Assembly (NCBI RefSeq): GCF_009725235.1
Contig: NZ_WJFC01000021.1
Span: 37,889 to 101,888, forward strand
From: Scytonema sp. UIC 10036
Lineage (GTDB): Bacteria; Cyanobacteriota; Cyanobacteriia; Cyanobacteriales; Nostocaceae
Direction of reading: 5' to 3'
DNA length: 64,000 bases
Part shown: positions 36,671 through 47,803 of the stretch, piece by piece
Numbering within the stretch: the stretch's first letter is position 1
Layout of the letters: each line of letters opens with the position of its first letter
Notes under the pieces: generated by a model
Told to the model about the DNA's origin: nothing
Database searches by the model: none
Seen by the model: the letters and a program-made list of their open reading frames with translations, nothing else
Translations under genes and position numbers: made by a program

Positions 36671-36913
36671 TTAGGAAATAAATATGCAAGAAAATTTTTC
36701 TGTCGATGGAACTTTCTTTACAGGGCGAGCAGCTTTTGAATGGTTAATGCAGGAATCTAATCGGTTAATCATTAATTTATGGAGAATATCTTCAAGATCC
36801 GTTAAAAACCGATAGAGTCGATATTGACCTGTTGATAATTCTAGATTATCTGCCGATTCTTCCCAGGCTTCACACCTGCCGTCACCTGTTACTAACCAAT
36901 CTTGATTTATCAT
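36671..36913 (-). pseudogene. N-terminal fragment of a cupin / cysteine-dioxygenase-like protein
   Basis: The frame begins MINQDWLVTGDGRCEAWEE and then SADNLELSTGQYRLYRFLTDLEDIL. I recall this as the head of a cyanobacterial cysteine-dioxygenase-type cupin. After about residue 44 the sequence becomes unrelated, and no cupin His motif appears. The downstream part therefore seems deleted. The family assignment rests on memory of the head only. Confidence 0.35.
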
Positions 36914-37220
36914 ATCTACTTCCGTTATAGTTCCAAATTAGACCTGTTGTTATGACGAATGGCAAAGCCAATCGGATTAGATGCTCCAACCAAATATGGC
37001 GGTTCTCGCTTGAATGACGTCAGTTCTGCTACAAAATAGCACAGACAAATTCTAAAATTCTCTTAATGTTTACCTCTATGCTTGGTTTTCAGACTTTTTC
37101 TTACGCCAAGCTCACTTGAATGAAGTACAGATTTATCTGCATGCATCCGCTACAGGCTGCGGTTCCTTAATTATTTGATGTATAGTCAAGTATTATAGTT
37201 TTCGTAGTTGTCTCTCAGCT
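36914..37220. other. Spacer without recognised features
   Basis: Nothing recognisable was seen on either strand between the cupin-like fragment and the NrtS-like pseudogene. Promoter elements for either gene are not evident. Confidence 0.4.
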
Positions 37221-37478
37221 ATGAAAGCAAATCAACAGATGAAGCAGGTAAGAAATTGCAAGGAATTTTGCTTATGTCTTTTTGACCAAGGCATGATACC
37301 GACAGTATTAAAAGTGTCTGTTGTGGTTGGTTCTATACTATTTGTTATCAATCATGGTTCTGCTTTTGTTAAAGGTCAGATGAATCGCGATCGCTGAATT
37401 TCTGCTGGTATAACTTACCTAGTGCCTTATATGGTAAACATTCATGGTCAATATGTAAGCCGTTCTAAAAGACGTTGA
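37221..37478 (+). pseudogene. nrtS: NrtS-like nitrate/nitrite transport protein with one nonsense codon
   Basis: A single frame of 85 codons plus stop contains IPTVLKVSVVVGSILFVINH, then GSAFVKGQMNRDR, a TGA at 37395-37397, and ISAGITYLVPYMVNIHG to the end VSRSKRR. Both membrane segments and the intervening motif match the small cyanobacterial NrtS family. The TGA sits where Trp (TGG) is usual after DR. The gene is otherwise intact and seems freshly inactivated, or read through. Confidence 0.7.
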
Positions 37479-37539
37479 TTTGCCTAAAAAAGTCATCACA
37501 AACTTTTTTCAGAACAATTTCAATCCTCTACCCACTAAA

Positions 37540-40500
37540 CTAATGAGAGGTCGTGCTAATCCCATCGCACAATTGCCTCTCATCTTCTTTGATATTAGCG
37601 CTATTTCTCAGATAATCTCTCACCCAATCACAACCCTGTACTAATAATTTATCTGGATTAGAATTTAAATCCAAATGCCAAAAAATGACATTTCCCAAAG
37701 AGTCGGAAGAAGCTAAAACTCGACCATCTGGACTAAAACTCACGCTTTTAACACCTGCATGATGTCCTCCAAGGGTTTGCAGTATTTTCCCTTCTCTCGT
37801 CCATAATTTTATTGTCTTGTCTTCACTGGCTGTGACAAAAATTTTACTGTCGTGACTAAAAATCATGCTATTGATATCGCCTTCATGACAATACAGTGTC
37901 ACTAGCATTTGACCTTGCAAATTCCAAAGTTTAACAGTTCTATCTTTACTCACAGTGGCAATAGTTTGACGGTCTGGACTTATAGCGATCGCTAAAATCC
38001 CATCCTCATGTCCCCGCAAGGTCATAAGTTCTTTGCCTTGTCTGTTCCAAATTTTAGCAGCTCCATCTTGGCTACCTGTGACAATAAACTGACCATCGGG
38101 ACTAAAATTCACGCTCCTAACACCCGCTTGATGTCCTTGCAAGGTTAATAATTCTCTACCTGCCAAATCCCACAGTTTGACTGTATTATCCCAACTAGCA
38201 CTAGCAATTTTTTGACCGTCAGGACTAAATACAGCGCTTCTTACATCACCTTGATGTCCTTGCAGTGTCACCAATTCTTTACCATCCAAATTCCACAACT
38301 TGACTGTTTTATCTCGGCTGGCGGTAACAACCATTTTCCCATCAGGTCTAAACTGCAAGCTTCTCAGTGTATCGGTATGACCTTGTAGGGAGGTTGTCCG
38401 TGAAGTCTCCATACCTTCAAGGTTCCACAACGTTGCGGTGTTCAGTCTTCCTATTGTACCAAGAAATTGACCTTTAGGGCTAAAACTGATACTTACAGAC
38501 GCTGCTTCTCCAAGATTTTCATTCCAAGCGGCGACTGTTTTTATATTCGATTTTGGATTGAGGATTTTGGATTGGGGATTTGTTTGTAACCCGATACTTG
38601 CTCCTTCTAGATTCCACAGTCTGACAGTTCCATCCTCACCACTGCTTGCTAGGGTTTTGCCATCTTTGCTAAAGTGTACTCCCCAAACTGCGTCTTGATG
38701 CCCGTGTAAAACTTGTAACTGTTCGCCTCTGCGATTCCAAATTCTTACAGTTGTATCGGAACTTGCAGTCGCAATGGTTTGACCGTCGCGACTGAAAACT
38801 GCACTACCGACAAGATTCTCATGACCGTGCATTGTTGCCAGTTCTTCTCCTTCTAAATTCCAGAGTTTCGCAGTTTTATCCCGGCTGGAGGTCATGAGGT
38901 GTTTACCATCAGAACTGAAATTGACGTACATCACCCAATCCTGATGTCCTCGCAGTGTAACAATTTCTTTACCATCCAGACTCCACACTTTAGCTGTACC
39001 ATCGCGACTGGCGGTAGCGATCGTTCCTCCCTTAGGGTTGAAATGAATGGCAACAACCGGGGCATTATGAGTCCGAAAGGATGTCAACTGCTGTCCCTGC
39101 AAGTTCCACAGGCGGATTGTGCCGTTCCACTCCATTGAGGCAATCATCTGGCCGTCAGGGCTAAATCCAACACAGGCAATCCAATCTTTGTTAGGTAGAG
39201 TCAGCAATTCTTTACCGTCTGCAACACTCCAGATTCTGGCAGTTTTATCTCGACCACCACTGACTAACAACTTACCATTTTTGTTAAAATTGACACTCCA
39301 TACACCGTCTTGATGACCCCGCAGGGTGTGGAGTAATTTACCATCACGCTGCCATATTTTAATTGTTTTGTCCCAACTAGCACTTGCTAGTTTTTGCCCG
39401 TTAGGACTAAACTTAACTCGGGTAACTACATCCCCATGACCGATTAAGCGATCGCGTTCTCTCACCCAATAAAGAGACTGGCGAATGCTTTTTTCTACCT
39501 GTGTCTGAAGCAGCATACTGCCATTGTCCCACCCTATCTGCTTTAACTTCACGCCAGCTTTTAACCCGGAAAGTAAAGCATCAAAAGGTTGCTGTGAATC
39601 AAAAGCTGCTTCTGAGGAAATAGTTAAGGCTTTAATTTCGCCCAAGACAACTTGTTTTTTTTGTTCGTTGGTTTGCCAAGCCAGCAACCCTGATAATCCT
39701 AATAGGCTAACAGCTACCAAAGAAACTACTGAAAGCCCAAGCAGTCCACGGCGAATTGTATTTTTAGCTTGTTGTTCGGCATTGATAAGGATTTGATTAG
39801 CTTGTTCTGAGGCAATGAGCGCAGTCTTTACCTCTCGTTTTTCCAGTTCTTCGCTTGCAGCTAAAAACCGATAATCCAGATTGCTCAAACTTTTGCCCTT
39901 TGCCCAAATTTGAGCATCTAAAAGCGCTTGTCCCCGCAAGAGATTGGTTTCATCCTGATAATCTGATGTCACCCAAGCATTAATTAAATCTGCATAAGGT
40001 CGCAATTTCTTTAATTGCTTTTCTACCCACTCTAGATTAAAAACTTCTTGATAGATACGATTGTAAACTTGTAAATTACCTTGTTTTTTAACAACTAACC
40101 CCGACAGTAACAACTCGATTTTTTCAGGCGAATCATCGGCAGGAACGCTTCCGTTTTGTAAGATTTGCAGGTAGAGTCCCAACAATCTGCTCGCTCGTTG
40201 TTCGTTGCAAAGCAAGCGATCGCGTATTGTTCTTAAATGAGGTGGTTCATCTTGGGAAGCCCAATTGTCTATTATATGCGATCGCACGATAGCAGACACT
40301 TGTTCAGCCACATCTTCTGGTTGCGTCAATATTTCCTGCATCAGTTTTGCTAGGAACGGAGATGCTTCGGAATTGAGCATTACTTGTTCCTCTGTTTTTG
40401 TAGAGACATTACACAGAACGCCTTTATATTCTGATGCAACTAGCTGGCATAATTTTTGCGTCAAGAACGGTTGACCGCCAGTCCAAGCAAGTATCTCTGT

Positions 40501-41187
40501 CAGCACTGCTTGGGGATTCTCAATTTTAGCCGCCAAACCTAGCTCCAACGGTTGAACTTCGTGCAAATTAAACCCATTTAATTCAATTGCGCGTCCAATG
40601 TTAAAAGGTGTTCGGCTTTTGTCAGCAATCAAATCTGAAGGCGTTGCTACTCCCAAAAGAGCAAAACTGAGGCGTTTGTGTTCGTGACAGGAGCGTATGA
40701 GGGCAAAAAAGTCATCCGTATTAAATGGTAAGCTCAACGTGCTATCAATTTCATCAAAAAAAATCACTATTGGTTGCTCAATGAACTCTGTCAGCACCGA
40801 TTGCAGCAACTCACCCAAGCGTCCTACGGGAGAGAAATCTTGTCTTTCTGCCAACCAATTTCGTACATTAATCTTATCGGAAAGCCGGAAACTCCTCACC
40901 AACCGCATAATAATATCTGCATACCACTGGCTGGCTGTGATGTTGCTGTTACCAATTCCAGACAAATCCACCGTTGTGCAAACAATACCATCCTCTTGCA
41001 GCCGTTTAGCCATTTGTACCCGCAAACTAGATTTCCCCATTTGACGAGAGTTAAGAACGTAACAAAACTCTCCTGCCTTTAAAGCCTTGTAAAGTTCTTC
41101 ATCTGCCTGCCGTACTACGTAACTGGGTGCATGAGCGGGAAGACGGCCCCCTACTTGATACTCATAGGATGAAATCAGTTTTTGCAC
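37540..41187 (-). CDS. AAA-like ATPase with 14 WD40 repeats
   Basis: The 1215-residue product has an N-terminal AAA-like (AAA_35-type) domain with P-loop NSRQMGKSS (46-54) and Walker [11 protein letters not shown] (about 138-147). A helical region and a membrane segment (about 484-506) follow, then 14 WD40 repeats (about 575-1185), enough for two seven-bladed propellers. Repeats carry the standard GH...D..IKIW pattern. Between repeats 7 and 8 an insert [12 protein letters not shown] is encoded by an STRR-type repeat. Such STAND-like proteins act as signal-dependent switches in cyanobacteria. The trigger is unknown. Confidence 0.9.
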   Translation of the reverse strand: MQKLISSYEYQVGGRLPAHAPSYVVRQADEELYKALKAGEFCYVLNSRQMGKSSLRVQMAKRLQEDGIVCTTVDLSGIGNSNITASQWYADIIMRLVRSFRLSDKINVRNWLAERQDFSPVGRLGELLQSVLTEFIEQPIVIFFDEIDSTLSLPFNTDDFFALIRSCHEHKRLSFALLGVATPSDLIADKSRTPFNIGRAIELNGFNLHEVQPLELGLAAKIENPQAVLTEILAWTGGQPFLTQKLCQLVASEYKGVLCNVSTKTEEQVMLNSEASPFLAKLMQEILTQPEDVAEQVSAIVRSHIIDNWASQDEPPHLRTIRDRLLCNEQRASRLLGLYLQILQNGSVPADDSPEKIELLLSGLVVKKQGNLQVYNRIYQEVFNLEWVEKQLKKLRPYADLINAWVTSDYQDETNLLRGQALLDAQIWAKGKSLSNLDYRFLAASEELEKREVKTALIASEQANQILINAEQQAKNTIRRGLLGLSVVSLVAVSLLGLSGLLAWQTNEQKKQVVLGEIKALTISSEAAFDSQQPFDALLSGLKAGVKLKQIGWDNGSMLLQTQVEKSIRQSLYWVRERDRLIGHGDVVTRVKFSPNGQKLASASWDKTIKIWQRDGKLLHTLRGHQDGVWSVNFNKNGKLLVSGGRDKTARIWSVADGKELLTLPNKDWIACVGFSPDGQMIASMEWNGTIRLWNLQGQQLTSFRTHNAPVVAIHFNPKGGTIATASRDGTAKVWSLDGKEIVTLRGHQDWVMYVNFSSDGKHLMTSSRDKTAKLWNLEGEELATMHGHENLVGSAVFSRDGQTIATASSDTTVRIWNRRGEQLQVLHGHQDAVWGVHFSKDGKTLASSGEDGTVRLWNLEGASIGLQTNPQSKILNPKSNIKTVAAWNENLGEAASVSISFSPKGQFLGTIGRLNTATLWNLEGMETSRTTSLQGHTDTLRSLQFRPDGKMVVTASRDKTVKLWNLDGKELVTLQGHQGDVRSAVFSPDGQKIASASWDNTVKLWDLAGRELLTLQGHQAGVRSVNFSPDGQFIVTGSQDGAAKIWNRQGKELMTLRGHEDGILAIAISPDRQTIATVSKDRTVKLWNLQGQMLVTLYCHEGDINSMIFSHDSKIFVTASEDKTIKLWTREGKILQTLGGHHAGVKSVSFSPDGRVLASSDSLGNVIFWHLDLNSNPDKLLVQGCDWVRDYLRNSANIKEDERQLCDGISTTSH

Positions 41188-41270
41188 GGGTATCCTACCT
41201 TACAATTCCGAATTGATGCATTGCATCGCAAAGTTGACTACAAGTATTTATATAGGTTATCGCTTTCACT

Positions 41271-41738
41271 GTCTATGTAGAAAAGTTAAGTATTTCAAAA
41301 CAGAAGCTAACTTAACTTGTACTGCATCATTCTTAACTAGAGTGAAACGTTAAATTGTTGGTACGATAACAATTTTCTCTCCAGCAATTGAAAGGTAATT
41401 CTTTTGCCTGTACACCAGCCGTAATAGCCATAAGTTGCAGAACGACCAACAATTTTCTCAAAGCCTACAAAATACAGTGTTGGCTCGACAATAGATTGAC
41501 ATTTACCATCTGTTTTTGGTAGTAATCTATCGTTTACATTAAGATACAATTCAGGCTGTCTCAATATTTTATTGATACCAGGACGAAAGCCAGTACCTAA
41601 AATAATTGCATTATAATCTTGTGATACACCATTGGCAAACATTACGCCTGTTTTTGAGAGTTGCTGAATACTGCTGGAGATGATTTGAATATTGCCTTTT
41701 TTGATTTGTTTGACAGTACCTCTATCTACCCAAGCTAC
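41271..41738 (-). pseudogene. Partial copy of the monooxygenase element
   Basis: The 468 bases match 29989-30456 without gaps, from the 20-bp end (here GTCTATGTAGAAAAGTTAAG) through the last 134 codons of the monooxygenase (41337-41738). The reading frame is intact but has no start or FAD domain. Homology ends abruptly after CCAAGCTAC at 41738. The C-terminal ends of the two proteins are nearly identical, so the duplication is fairly recent. Confidence 0.9.
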
Positions 41739-41879
41739 GTGGGTCTTGGGTGAGAGGCAAAGATGAATGACAATGCTAACAGGATGAGGGGTAGATAAGG
41801 TGCGGCAGCGCGGTAGAATGCGATCGCTGCTTCAACAGTTGCAAGACGATCCTGAAGTCATCTCAATTCATCTAAGTAG
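41739..41879 (+). other. Spacer with a coding scrap
   Basis: A plus-strand frame from 41799 to the TGA at 41897-41899 encodes VRQRGRMRSLLQQLQDDPEV and then HLSSHLRSF. It has the look of a protein C-terminus whose upstream part was lost at the duplication junction. It overlaps the end of the amidohydrolase gene by 20 bases. No family was recognised. Confidence 0.25.
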
Positions 41880-43364
41880 TCATTTGCGTTCATTCTGAGA
41901 ACCACTACAAAAACGTCCTCTGGGCACACCAATTACCTGTCCGCGATCGCAAATTTTGTTTCCGCGTAAGAAGGTTGTTTTGACCCGTCCTGTTAACTCC
42001 AATCCTTCAAAGGGGGTATAGCCTTGCTGTGATTCCGACTCGATCGCACGCACCACAAAAGTCTCATTAGGGTCTAGCAGTGCTAGATCCGCATCATAAC
42101 CAACTGCAATATCACCTTTTGAACGCAACCCAAACCTTTGGGCTGGATTTGAGCTTAATAACTCTGCCATGTGATTGTAAGACATACCGCGCTTGCTACC
42201 TTCACTAAAAACACCAGAAAGGAGGTACTCCGTACCACCAAATCCGGATTTAGCAAGCCAAATGTTATTTGGGTCTTTCAGGTTAACTTTTTGCTCGGCT
42301 GAACAACAAGCGTGATCGCTGACAATCCAATCAATTTGGTGATTCAGTACAGCCTGCCACAAGTATTCTACATCTGCACGGGAACGGATCGGAGGGTTGA
42401 CCTTAGCCCATTTGCCTGTCGGTGTATCTATATCTAACAAAAGATGTCCAATAGTGACTTCCCGTCGGAAATTAATGTGAGGAAAGACTGTTTGCATCAT
42501 CAAAGCAGCTTCCACTGCTTTGCGAGAACTGAGGTGTAATAGATTTATATTCAGACAATTAGTTTCGTGCGCCAAGTAGGAAGCAATGCAGATAGCTAAC
42601 CCTTCAGAATGGGGCGGACGAGCAGCACTATATGCTTTTAAACCTGTCAGCGTGGTGTCCTGTTGGACAATTTTAGTGTAAGCATTCAGGATATCAGCGA
42701 CTTCACAATGGAGACTCAGGCTAATGCGATCGCTTGCATCTGGATAACTTTCCCTCAGCTTGCTCAGACCGCGCATGATAAATTCAAAGTGAGCTAAATC
42801 GTACCTTTCCTCTTTGTTAATCATGAGGAAAAGATTTTGTTGGTCAGAAAGACCGTGCAAACCATAGCCCCCATAGAACATAAAGATTTTGAACGAGCCA
42901 ATCCCATACTCCTCAAACAGCATCTGCATCTCATCAATATGTTGAGCGCTAATTGGGGCGATATGATAGCCGTAGTCAACAAAAAAATTCCCCTGTGAAA
43001 GCGCCAACACTTCTGGAAAAAAATCTTTATAAGAACCACCCCTATTAAGATAATACTGACCTGTACGAATGTAATTCAGGCTGGTGGTCACTCCCCCCAT
43101 TGCAGCTGCTTTGGTTTCAGTCACAGCATCTTGGTCAAGAGGTTGATATATCCCCACGTGCATATGAGCATCCACAACCCCAGGAAAACCCAGCAAATTT
43201 TGGGCATCAAATACCTCTTTGCTCGCATCTGGGCTAATATGAGAAGCAATCTGGGCAAATTTCCCATCCTTAATTCCCAAATCAAGTAGTTCAACAGCAT
43301 CCTGATAGGGACGCACAACCCGCACATTTTTGATAATTAGATCTAACACGGGAACCTCAGACAT
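41880..43364 (-). CDS. Cyclic amidohydrolase (dihydropyrimidinase/dihydroorotase-like)
   Basis: The 494-residue product starts at MSEVPVLDLIIKNVRVV; a 20-codon upstream extension is unlikely. The metal-binding AHMH (residues 66-69), the Lys-bearing GSFKIFMFYGG, LHC near residue 216, the INLLHLS His and WIVSDHACC form the usual binuclear metal site. The overall pattern fits hydantoinase, dihydropyrimidinase or allantoinase-type enzymes opening cyclic amides. The exact substrate cannot be told. A nitrilase-fold gene occurs far away, at 62838. Confidence 0.85.
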   Translation of the reverse strand: MSEVPVLDLIIKNVRVVRPYQDAVELLDLGIKDGKFAQIASHISPDASKEVFDAQNLLGFPGVVDAHMHVGIYQPLDQDAVTETKAAAMGGVTTSLNYIRTGQYYLNRGGSYKDFFPEVLALSQGNFFVDYGYHIAPISAQHIDEMQMLFEEYGIGSFKIFMFYGGYGLHGLSDQQNLFLMINKEERYDLAHFEFIMRGLSKLRESYPDASDRISLSLHCEVADILNAYTKIVQQDTTLTGLKAYSAARPPHSEGLAICIASYLAHETNCLNINLLHLSSRKAVEAALMMQTVFPHINFRREVTIGHLLLDIDTPTGKWAKVNPPIRSRADVEYLWQAVLNHQIDWIVSDHACCSAEQKVNLKDPNNIWLAKSGFGGTEYLLSGVFSEGSKRGMSYNHMAELLSSNPAQRFGLRSKGDIAVGYDADLALLDPNETFVVRAIESESQQGYTPFEGLELTGRVKTTFLRGNKICDRGQVIGVPRGRFCSGSQNERK

Positions 43365-43628
43365 AGTAGACCTCACTAAAATGAGTAAAGAACCCAAAAT
43401 TTTAATGCTCAAAAAATGATACACTCCCTTCCCACAACAAGATTACCGACCTTCTTCTTTTCTTCCTTCGTGTCCTTTGCGCCTTTGCGGTTCAATAAAA
43501 TTAGGTAATCTTCAGGCGAGACAGGAGTAATACCCTAGTTTACGTAGGAATTTTAGCATCGTTCGGGGACGCAACCTTCCACCATCATGTAACGTTTTTT
43601 AATACAATTATTTTCAGGAGAAACCACA

Positions 43629-44423
43629 ATGGAAAATTTTAATGAATATCATCTAGATCCAAAGCAATTTCCTTTTCTCAACAGCTTTCAAGATAATTGG
43701 CAAGCGATCCGAGATGAATTTACACGCTTTAATAAGGATGCATCTGATGAGGAGTTAAAATTCACTTACGATGTCCTAGGGCCAAAAAGTAAAACAATTA
43801 AAACTAAAGGAAATTCAAAATACAGCGCATTTGGTATCTTATTTCAAGGTATCTTTATTGACAAATACATTCAATTCCATCAAATACAATACCCCGATTA
43901 TAATTCCCAAGAGGCATCAGAAAAAGCACTTGCATTAAGAGAGAAATACTTCCCAAACCTAGCTAATATCATAGAAAAAGTAAACTTCAGCAATGACGAC
44001 ATCATCAGAAATGTATATTTTGGTACATTCCATCCCGGTTTAGATATCAAATTGCACGTCAACTATAACCCCCATATGAATCGCGGTTATTTAGGATTGA
44101 TCGTACCAGAAGGGGATGTGGCGATGAAAATATGCCACGAGCAACTTTACTGGTATGAAGGAAAAGTTATGGTTTTAGACCACAGCTATCCACACTGTCC
44201 ACATAATTACACCAATTATGATAGAACAGTCTTAGTTATAGACTTTTTTAAACCGGAGCAGTCTAGAGAAGAAGCGATGCGATTTGAAAAAGAACTCGTC
44301 ACACAACGTATGCAAGATAATCCTTATAGCTTAGGTGTATTTGGTAAAAGCGATAAAGCCAAAGAAGAAGATTTTATCAAGTATGGTTTAGCACATCAGC
44401 TAGAGTGGGATAAAGCCTTATAA
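43629..44423 (+). CDS. Aspartyl/asparaginyl beta-hydroxylase-type 2-oxoglutarate oxygenase
   Basis: The 264-residue product carries the family core from about residue 135: FGTFHPGLDIKLHVNYNPHM, NRGYLGLIVPEGD, and then LDHSYPHCPHNYTNYDR followed by VLVIDFFKP. These hold the two Fe-binding His and the Arg for 2-oxoglutarate. The N-terminal half (1-125) is a helical domain of unknown role. Family members hydroxylate Asp/Asn side chains or lipids. AGGAG lies 12 bases upstream of the ATG. Confidence 0.85.
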   Translation: MENFNEYHLDPKQFPFLNSFQDNWQAIRDEFTRFNKDASDEELKFTYDVLGPKSKTIKTKGNSKYSAFGILFQGIFIDKYIQFHQIQYPDYNSQEASEKALALREKYFPNLANIIEKVNFSNDDIIRNVYFGTFHPGLDIKLHVNYNPHMNRGYLGLIVPEGDVAMKICHEQLYWYEGKVMVLDHSYPHCPHNYTNYDRTVLVIDFFKPEQSREEAMRFEKELVTQRMQDNPYSLGVFGKSDKAKEEDFIKYGLAHQLEWDKAL

Positions 44424-45027
44424 TCCTGAGTGAAAACATGGGTTATAAATGGCTTTGCTATGCGGCTGTCTCGCTTTGGGGAGTATGTCCCTAAAGCATT
44501 TGAGCCGTGAAGAGATCTATAAATTATGAAAGTACTAATTGTTGTTGGAGCATCCCAGCTTAGTTAAGCAATTGCACTTCATGCCAAAGTCCAAGTGGGA
44601 GGATAGCAAAGGCAAATATTTTTGGTATGTGAAAGATTATAATCGAGCTATTGACATATCATCAAATTTTAAGGTAAAGAAAAACACCATAAAACATAGT
44701 TGAGAACTCAACAAATGACCAACCCCCCAGAACCATGAATGTGACCCCACGTAAAATTCAGCAAGATGTACCAACACTAACACTTAAGAGATTAAATAGT
44801 CTCTAAAGATACATCAAGCAGAACGAAAATTTTTTCATTGCCGCCGCAATTTAATGTGCTATATACTGTTTTCGGCAAGTCAAAAAGTAATATTTTTTAC
44901 ATAAAAATCACTTAAAGATGAAGTGAAGAGTGTGTGAACTGGAGTCCTCCAGAGTAAAAGGGAGTAATTCGTATTACTGACTGATTATTTCTACAGTTGT
45001 TACTATCGTCTTAGGTAAGATTAAACA
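44424..45027. other. Long spacer with decayed coding scraps
   Basis: No intact gene is present in 604 bases. At 44526 a frame MKVLIVVGASQLS is followed by stop codons and resembles the head of a Rossmann-fold oxidoreductase. At 44581-44703 a 40-residue frame (MPKSKWEDSKGKYFWYVKDY) has no recognised relatives. The end of the region is AT-rich and should hold the promoter of the PEP-CTERM gene. Confidence 0.35.
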
Positions 45028-45678
45028 ATGCTAACAGTACTTCGCTCTTACGCTGCATGGCTTGTTCCAGCAGCTTTGACTTTACTAAGTTTTGGATCGG
45101 GGAACGAGAAGGCGATCGCACAGACTCTCTTCCCATTTAGTGGTAACTACGACGTAACAATTGCTGTTGAGCCAATTAACGAGAACTTTTCACGGGCAAT
45201 TGAACGGGCTGTAAGTACTGATGCACCATATGGACTCACCGAATATAACGGTTTAGTTTACACCCTAACTGACTTCTCTACTGGCTTGTTCACCTTTAAC
45301 ACCGATCCAACAGCAATCGGCTTAGAGGGCTTTCCAGAAGGCTTTATTGAATTCAGTGGTAGCGGTGCTAACAAGGTGTCTGGAACCGCTACTGCCACCG
45401 CTTTAATTGACTTTGTAAACCTCAGAGGGTCTGGCTCTGGTTCTTTGATTATCACTGGCGGTGAGGGTATATTCAAAGGTGCTACTGGCACACTAGACTT
45501 TTTTGAGAACGATACAATCAGTCCAGATCCAAACGATCCCATAAGAGGACAGGCTTTAGTAACTGGCACTATTAAGGTTGTTCCAGAACCGGAAACCGGA
45601 GTAGGGACGCTAGTTGGTATTGGCTTAATTGGAGCTGGTTTTATGTTCCGCCGACGTTGCCTTCGCTCTGCTTCGTGA
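45028..45678 (+). CDS. Exported PEP-CTERM protein
   Basis: The 216-residue product begins with a Sec signal peptide (about residues 1-31, ending in EKAIAQ). The body is beta-rich, with an internal GSGSLIITGGEGIFKGATGT segment typical of cyanobacterial surface proteins. It ends in VPEPETGVGTLVGIGLI, then AGFMFRRR, the PEP motif, membrane span and basic tail of PEP-CTERM sorting signals. An exosortase should cleave it. The function of the body is unknown. Confidence 0.85.
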   Translation: MLTVLRSYAAWLVPAALTLLSFGSGNEKAIAQTLFPFSGNYDVTIAVEPINENFSRAIERAVSTDAPYGLTEYNGLVYTLTDFSTGLFTFNTDPTAIGLEGFPEGFIEFSGSGANKVSGTATATALIDFVNLRGSGSGSLIITGGEGIFKGATGTLDFFENDTISPDPNDPIRGQALVTGTIKVVPEPETGVGTLVGIGLIGAGFMFRRRCLRSAS

Positions 45679-45751
45679 GCCACTCCAACCCCCCTGAAAA
45701 AGGCTACGGTGTACATACAAGTCTTTTAAAGTGAATTCTTGAGATTTCGAT

Positions 45752-45768
45752 CCCCCTTAAAAAGGGGG
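45752..45768. terminator. Hairpin between convergent genes
   Basis: CCCCCTTaaaAAGGGGG is a perfect 7-bp stem located between the PEP-CTERM gene (plus) and the debranching-type gene (minus). Its place fits a bidirectional terminator, though no T-run follows. Similar palindromes occur at 17001 and 22383. Confidence 0.5.
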
Positions 45769-45811
45769 AAATTGGAATCAACTTCCCCTGCCTTCTATCT
45801 AGTGCTTTGTT

Positions 45812-47803
45812 TTACAGTGTTTTCCCCTCTGTCGCCAACCAAGCACGCAAAACCTCTGCCACTGTCCACGCTTGGGCGATACATCCCCGTGGAGTCATCG
45901 GAGCATCACCATCAAAAATTTCGCTGAGACTACCAAGACCATGTGCGGTGAGATGATTAGCCATTGGTTGAAGAAATTGACGCGCCTGAGTTGGATTTTT
46001 GTAGACGCGCAAGTGTGCGAGGACAAACGGTCCCAACAACCAACCCCAAACACTTCCTTGGTGATAAGCTCTATCACGTTGATACTGATTGCCACCGTAT
46101 TTACCCTGATATTGGGGATGGTCGAAAGAAAGCGATCGCAACCCGTGTGAAGTTAGTAGTACTTGTCCACAAACATCGACTACCCCTTTTTGTTGGACTA
46201 GTGTGAGAGGACTTTCAGCTAAGGAAACGGCAAAAATCTGGTTAGGGCGTACAGATGGATCGTCTCCATCGGGGCTATCTAGCACATCGTAACAGCAGCC
46301 CGTCTCCTGATTCCAAAAGCGAGCAAATCTGACTTGAGCGCGGTCAGCGATCGCCTCATATTCTTGGTGTGGTTTACTCAGATAGCGGGCAAACTTTGCC
46401 ATTGTCCGTAAAGCATTATACCAAAGAGCATTGACTTCAATCGGTTTACCAATGCGAGGTGTGACTACCCAATCTCCTACTTTCGCATCCATCCACGTGA
46501 GTTGCACACCCATTTCCCCTGCATAAAGTAAACCATCAGTAGAATCAAGATGAATATTATAACGTGTACCCCGACAGTGCAAGTTGATGATGTCTGCTAG
46601 TACGGGAAACAGTTCTATCAGCAAATCATCGTCTTTAGTAATGTTGTAGTAAGCTCGAATGGCTTCAAAATACCAGAGAGTTGCATCAACTGTATTGTAT
46701 TCTGGTATTTCACCCGCATCAGGGAAACGATTGGGCAACATTCCCCGATCTATATGGCTAGCAAAGGTGCGAAGAATGGAGCGTGCGATCTCTGAGCGAT
46801 TAGTAGCAAGGGTCAAACCGGGTAGGCTAATCATAGTATCGCGTCCCCAATCACCAAACCAGTGATAACCAGCAATAATAGTTTTGCCATAAGGGTTTTC
46901 TGGCACAGAGCGGTCAACGATAAACTGGTTAGCAGCCAAAACTAGATGATTGACCCAGGTAGGAGAATCAGGAGCCTTAAAAGGACGTTGAAATTTCCAC
47001 AGTTCGATTAACTTTTGCTCAAGAGCCTGACGGTGTTTGAGTGCTGCTTCACCATTTAAGTCTGGTTGCTTGTGAGTGCTTGCAACAAATGCGATCGCTT
47101 CCCCAGGATTGAGTGTAACTTCAAAAGTCGCAGCATGGAGGTGGTCTTCTTTGTCGCTCAGTCCTCGATAGCGCTCAATTGCTAGGTCAAAGCCATAGTA
47201 CCAATTGTGAACGGGCGATACACTAGCTTGGTTACTGAGCAGATAAAGTGGTACAGCACCAGGATAAGCAGTAACACAAATTCCTTGTTCTACCTGCTCA
47301 ATAGACATCTGCCAACCATTGCTTTGGGTGTTACCGTGATAATCGCGGTAATTGACCATCGCTTTAAGCGTCAATTTCAGCGGTTGGGTAGCACGACGCA
47401 GAGTGTATTGAACATAGGTTGTATTAGCTCCCTGCTGCATCCAGATTCGTTTTTCTAATAAGGCATCAGCAATAGCAAAATCCCATACGGGAATTGTACC
47501 TTCTAGAGAAAAACGTTCAATGTGTCGATAACCGTGAGAACTGGTCACACCATCTACCCAACGATTCATATTAAGAGAATAAGAGCGAGTACCATACAAC
47601 ACAGTTTCATCTAGTTTTGCCAGCAGTAAAGTGCGACCCAGAGGCGGTTGCAATGCTGCTACTAGTAAGCCGTGATAACGGCGAGTTAACACACCAGCCA
47701 CCGTTCCAGAAGCGTAACTACCAATACCGTTAGTCACTAACCATTCCCGTGACTCTGCTGCGTCGAGATTACCGCAAATTTCTCGTCCAAATTCAATACA
47801 CAT
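45812..47803 (-). CDS. Glycogen debranching-type amylo-alpha-1,6-glucosidase
   Basis: The 663-residue product begins with a GDE N-terminal domain (REWLVTNGIGSYASGTVAGV, RRYHGLLVAAL). From about residue 290 it shows the amylo-1,6-glucosidase (GH133-like) part: HWFGDWGRDTMISLPGL, PEYNTVDATLWYFEAI, LTWMDAKVGDWVVTPR and RAYHQGSVWGWLLGPF. It would remove alpha-1,6 branches from glycogen or related glucans. The length matches the cyanobacterial/archaeal type. Confidence 0.9.
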   Translation of the reverse strand: MCIEFGREICGNLDAAESREWLVTNGIGSYASGTVAGVLTRRYHGLLVAALQPPLGRTLLLAKLDETVLYGTRSYSLNMNRWVDGVTSSHGYRHIERFSLEGTIPVWDFAIADALLEKRIWMQQGANTTYVQYTLRRATQPLKLTLKAMVNYRDYHGNTQSNGWQMSIEQVEQGICVTAYPGAVPLYLLSNQASVSPVHNWYYGFDLAIERYRGLSDKEDHLHAATFEVTLNPGEAIAFVASTHKQPDLNGEAALKHRQALEQKLIELWKFQRPFKAPDSPTWVNHLVLAANQFIVDRSVPENPYGKTIIAGYHWFGDWGRDTMISLPGLTLATNRSEIARSILRTFASHIDRGMLPNRFPDAGEIPEYNTVDATLWYFEAIRAYYNITKDDDLLIELFPVLADIINLHCRGTRYNIHLDSTDGLLYAGEMGVQLTWMDAKVGDWVVTPRIGKPIEVNALWYNALRTMAKFARYLSKPHQEYEAIADRAQVRFARFWNQETGCCYDVLDSPDGDDPSVRPNQIFAVSLAESPLTLVQQKGVVDVCGQVLLTSHGLRSLSFDHPQYQGKYGGNQYQRDRAYHQGSVWGWLLGPFVLAHLRVYKNPTQARQFLQPMANHLTAHGLGSLSEIFDGDAPMTPRGCIAQAWTVAEVLRAWLATEGKTL

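Noticed and set aside
37540..41187. Several open frames on the plus strand opposite the AAA-WD40 gene
   Set aside because: They mirror the codon pattern of the minus-strand WD40 repeats and show no start context or family.
44581..44703. 40-residue plus-strand frame (MPKSKWEDSKGKYF)
   Set aside because: Too short, no ribosome-binding site and no recognised relatives. It is mentioned only as a coding scrap.
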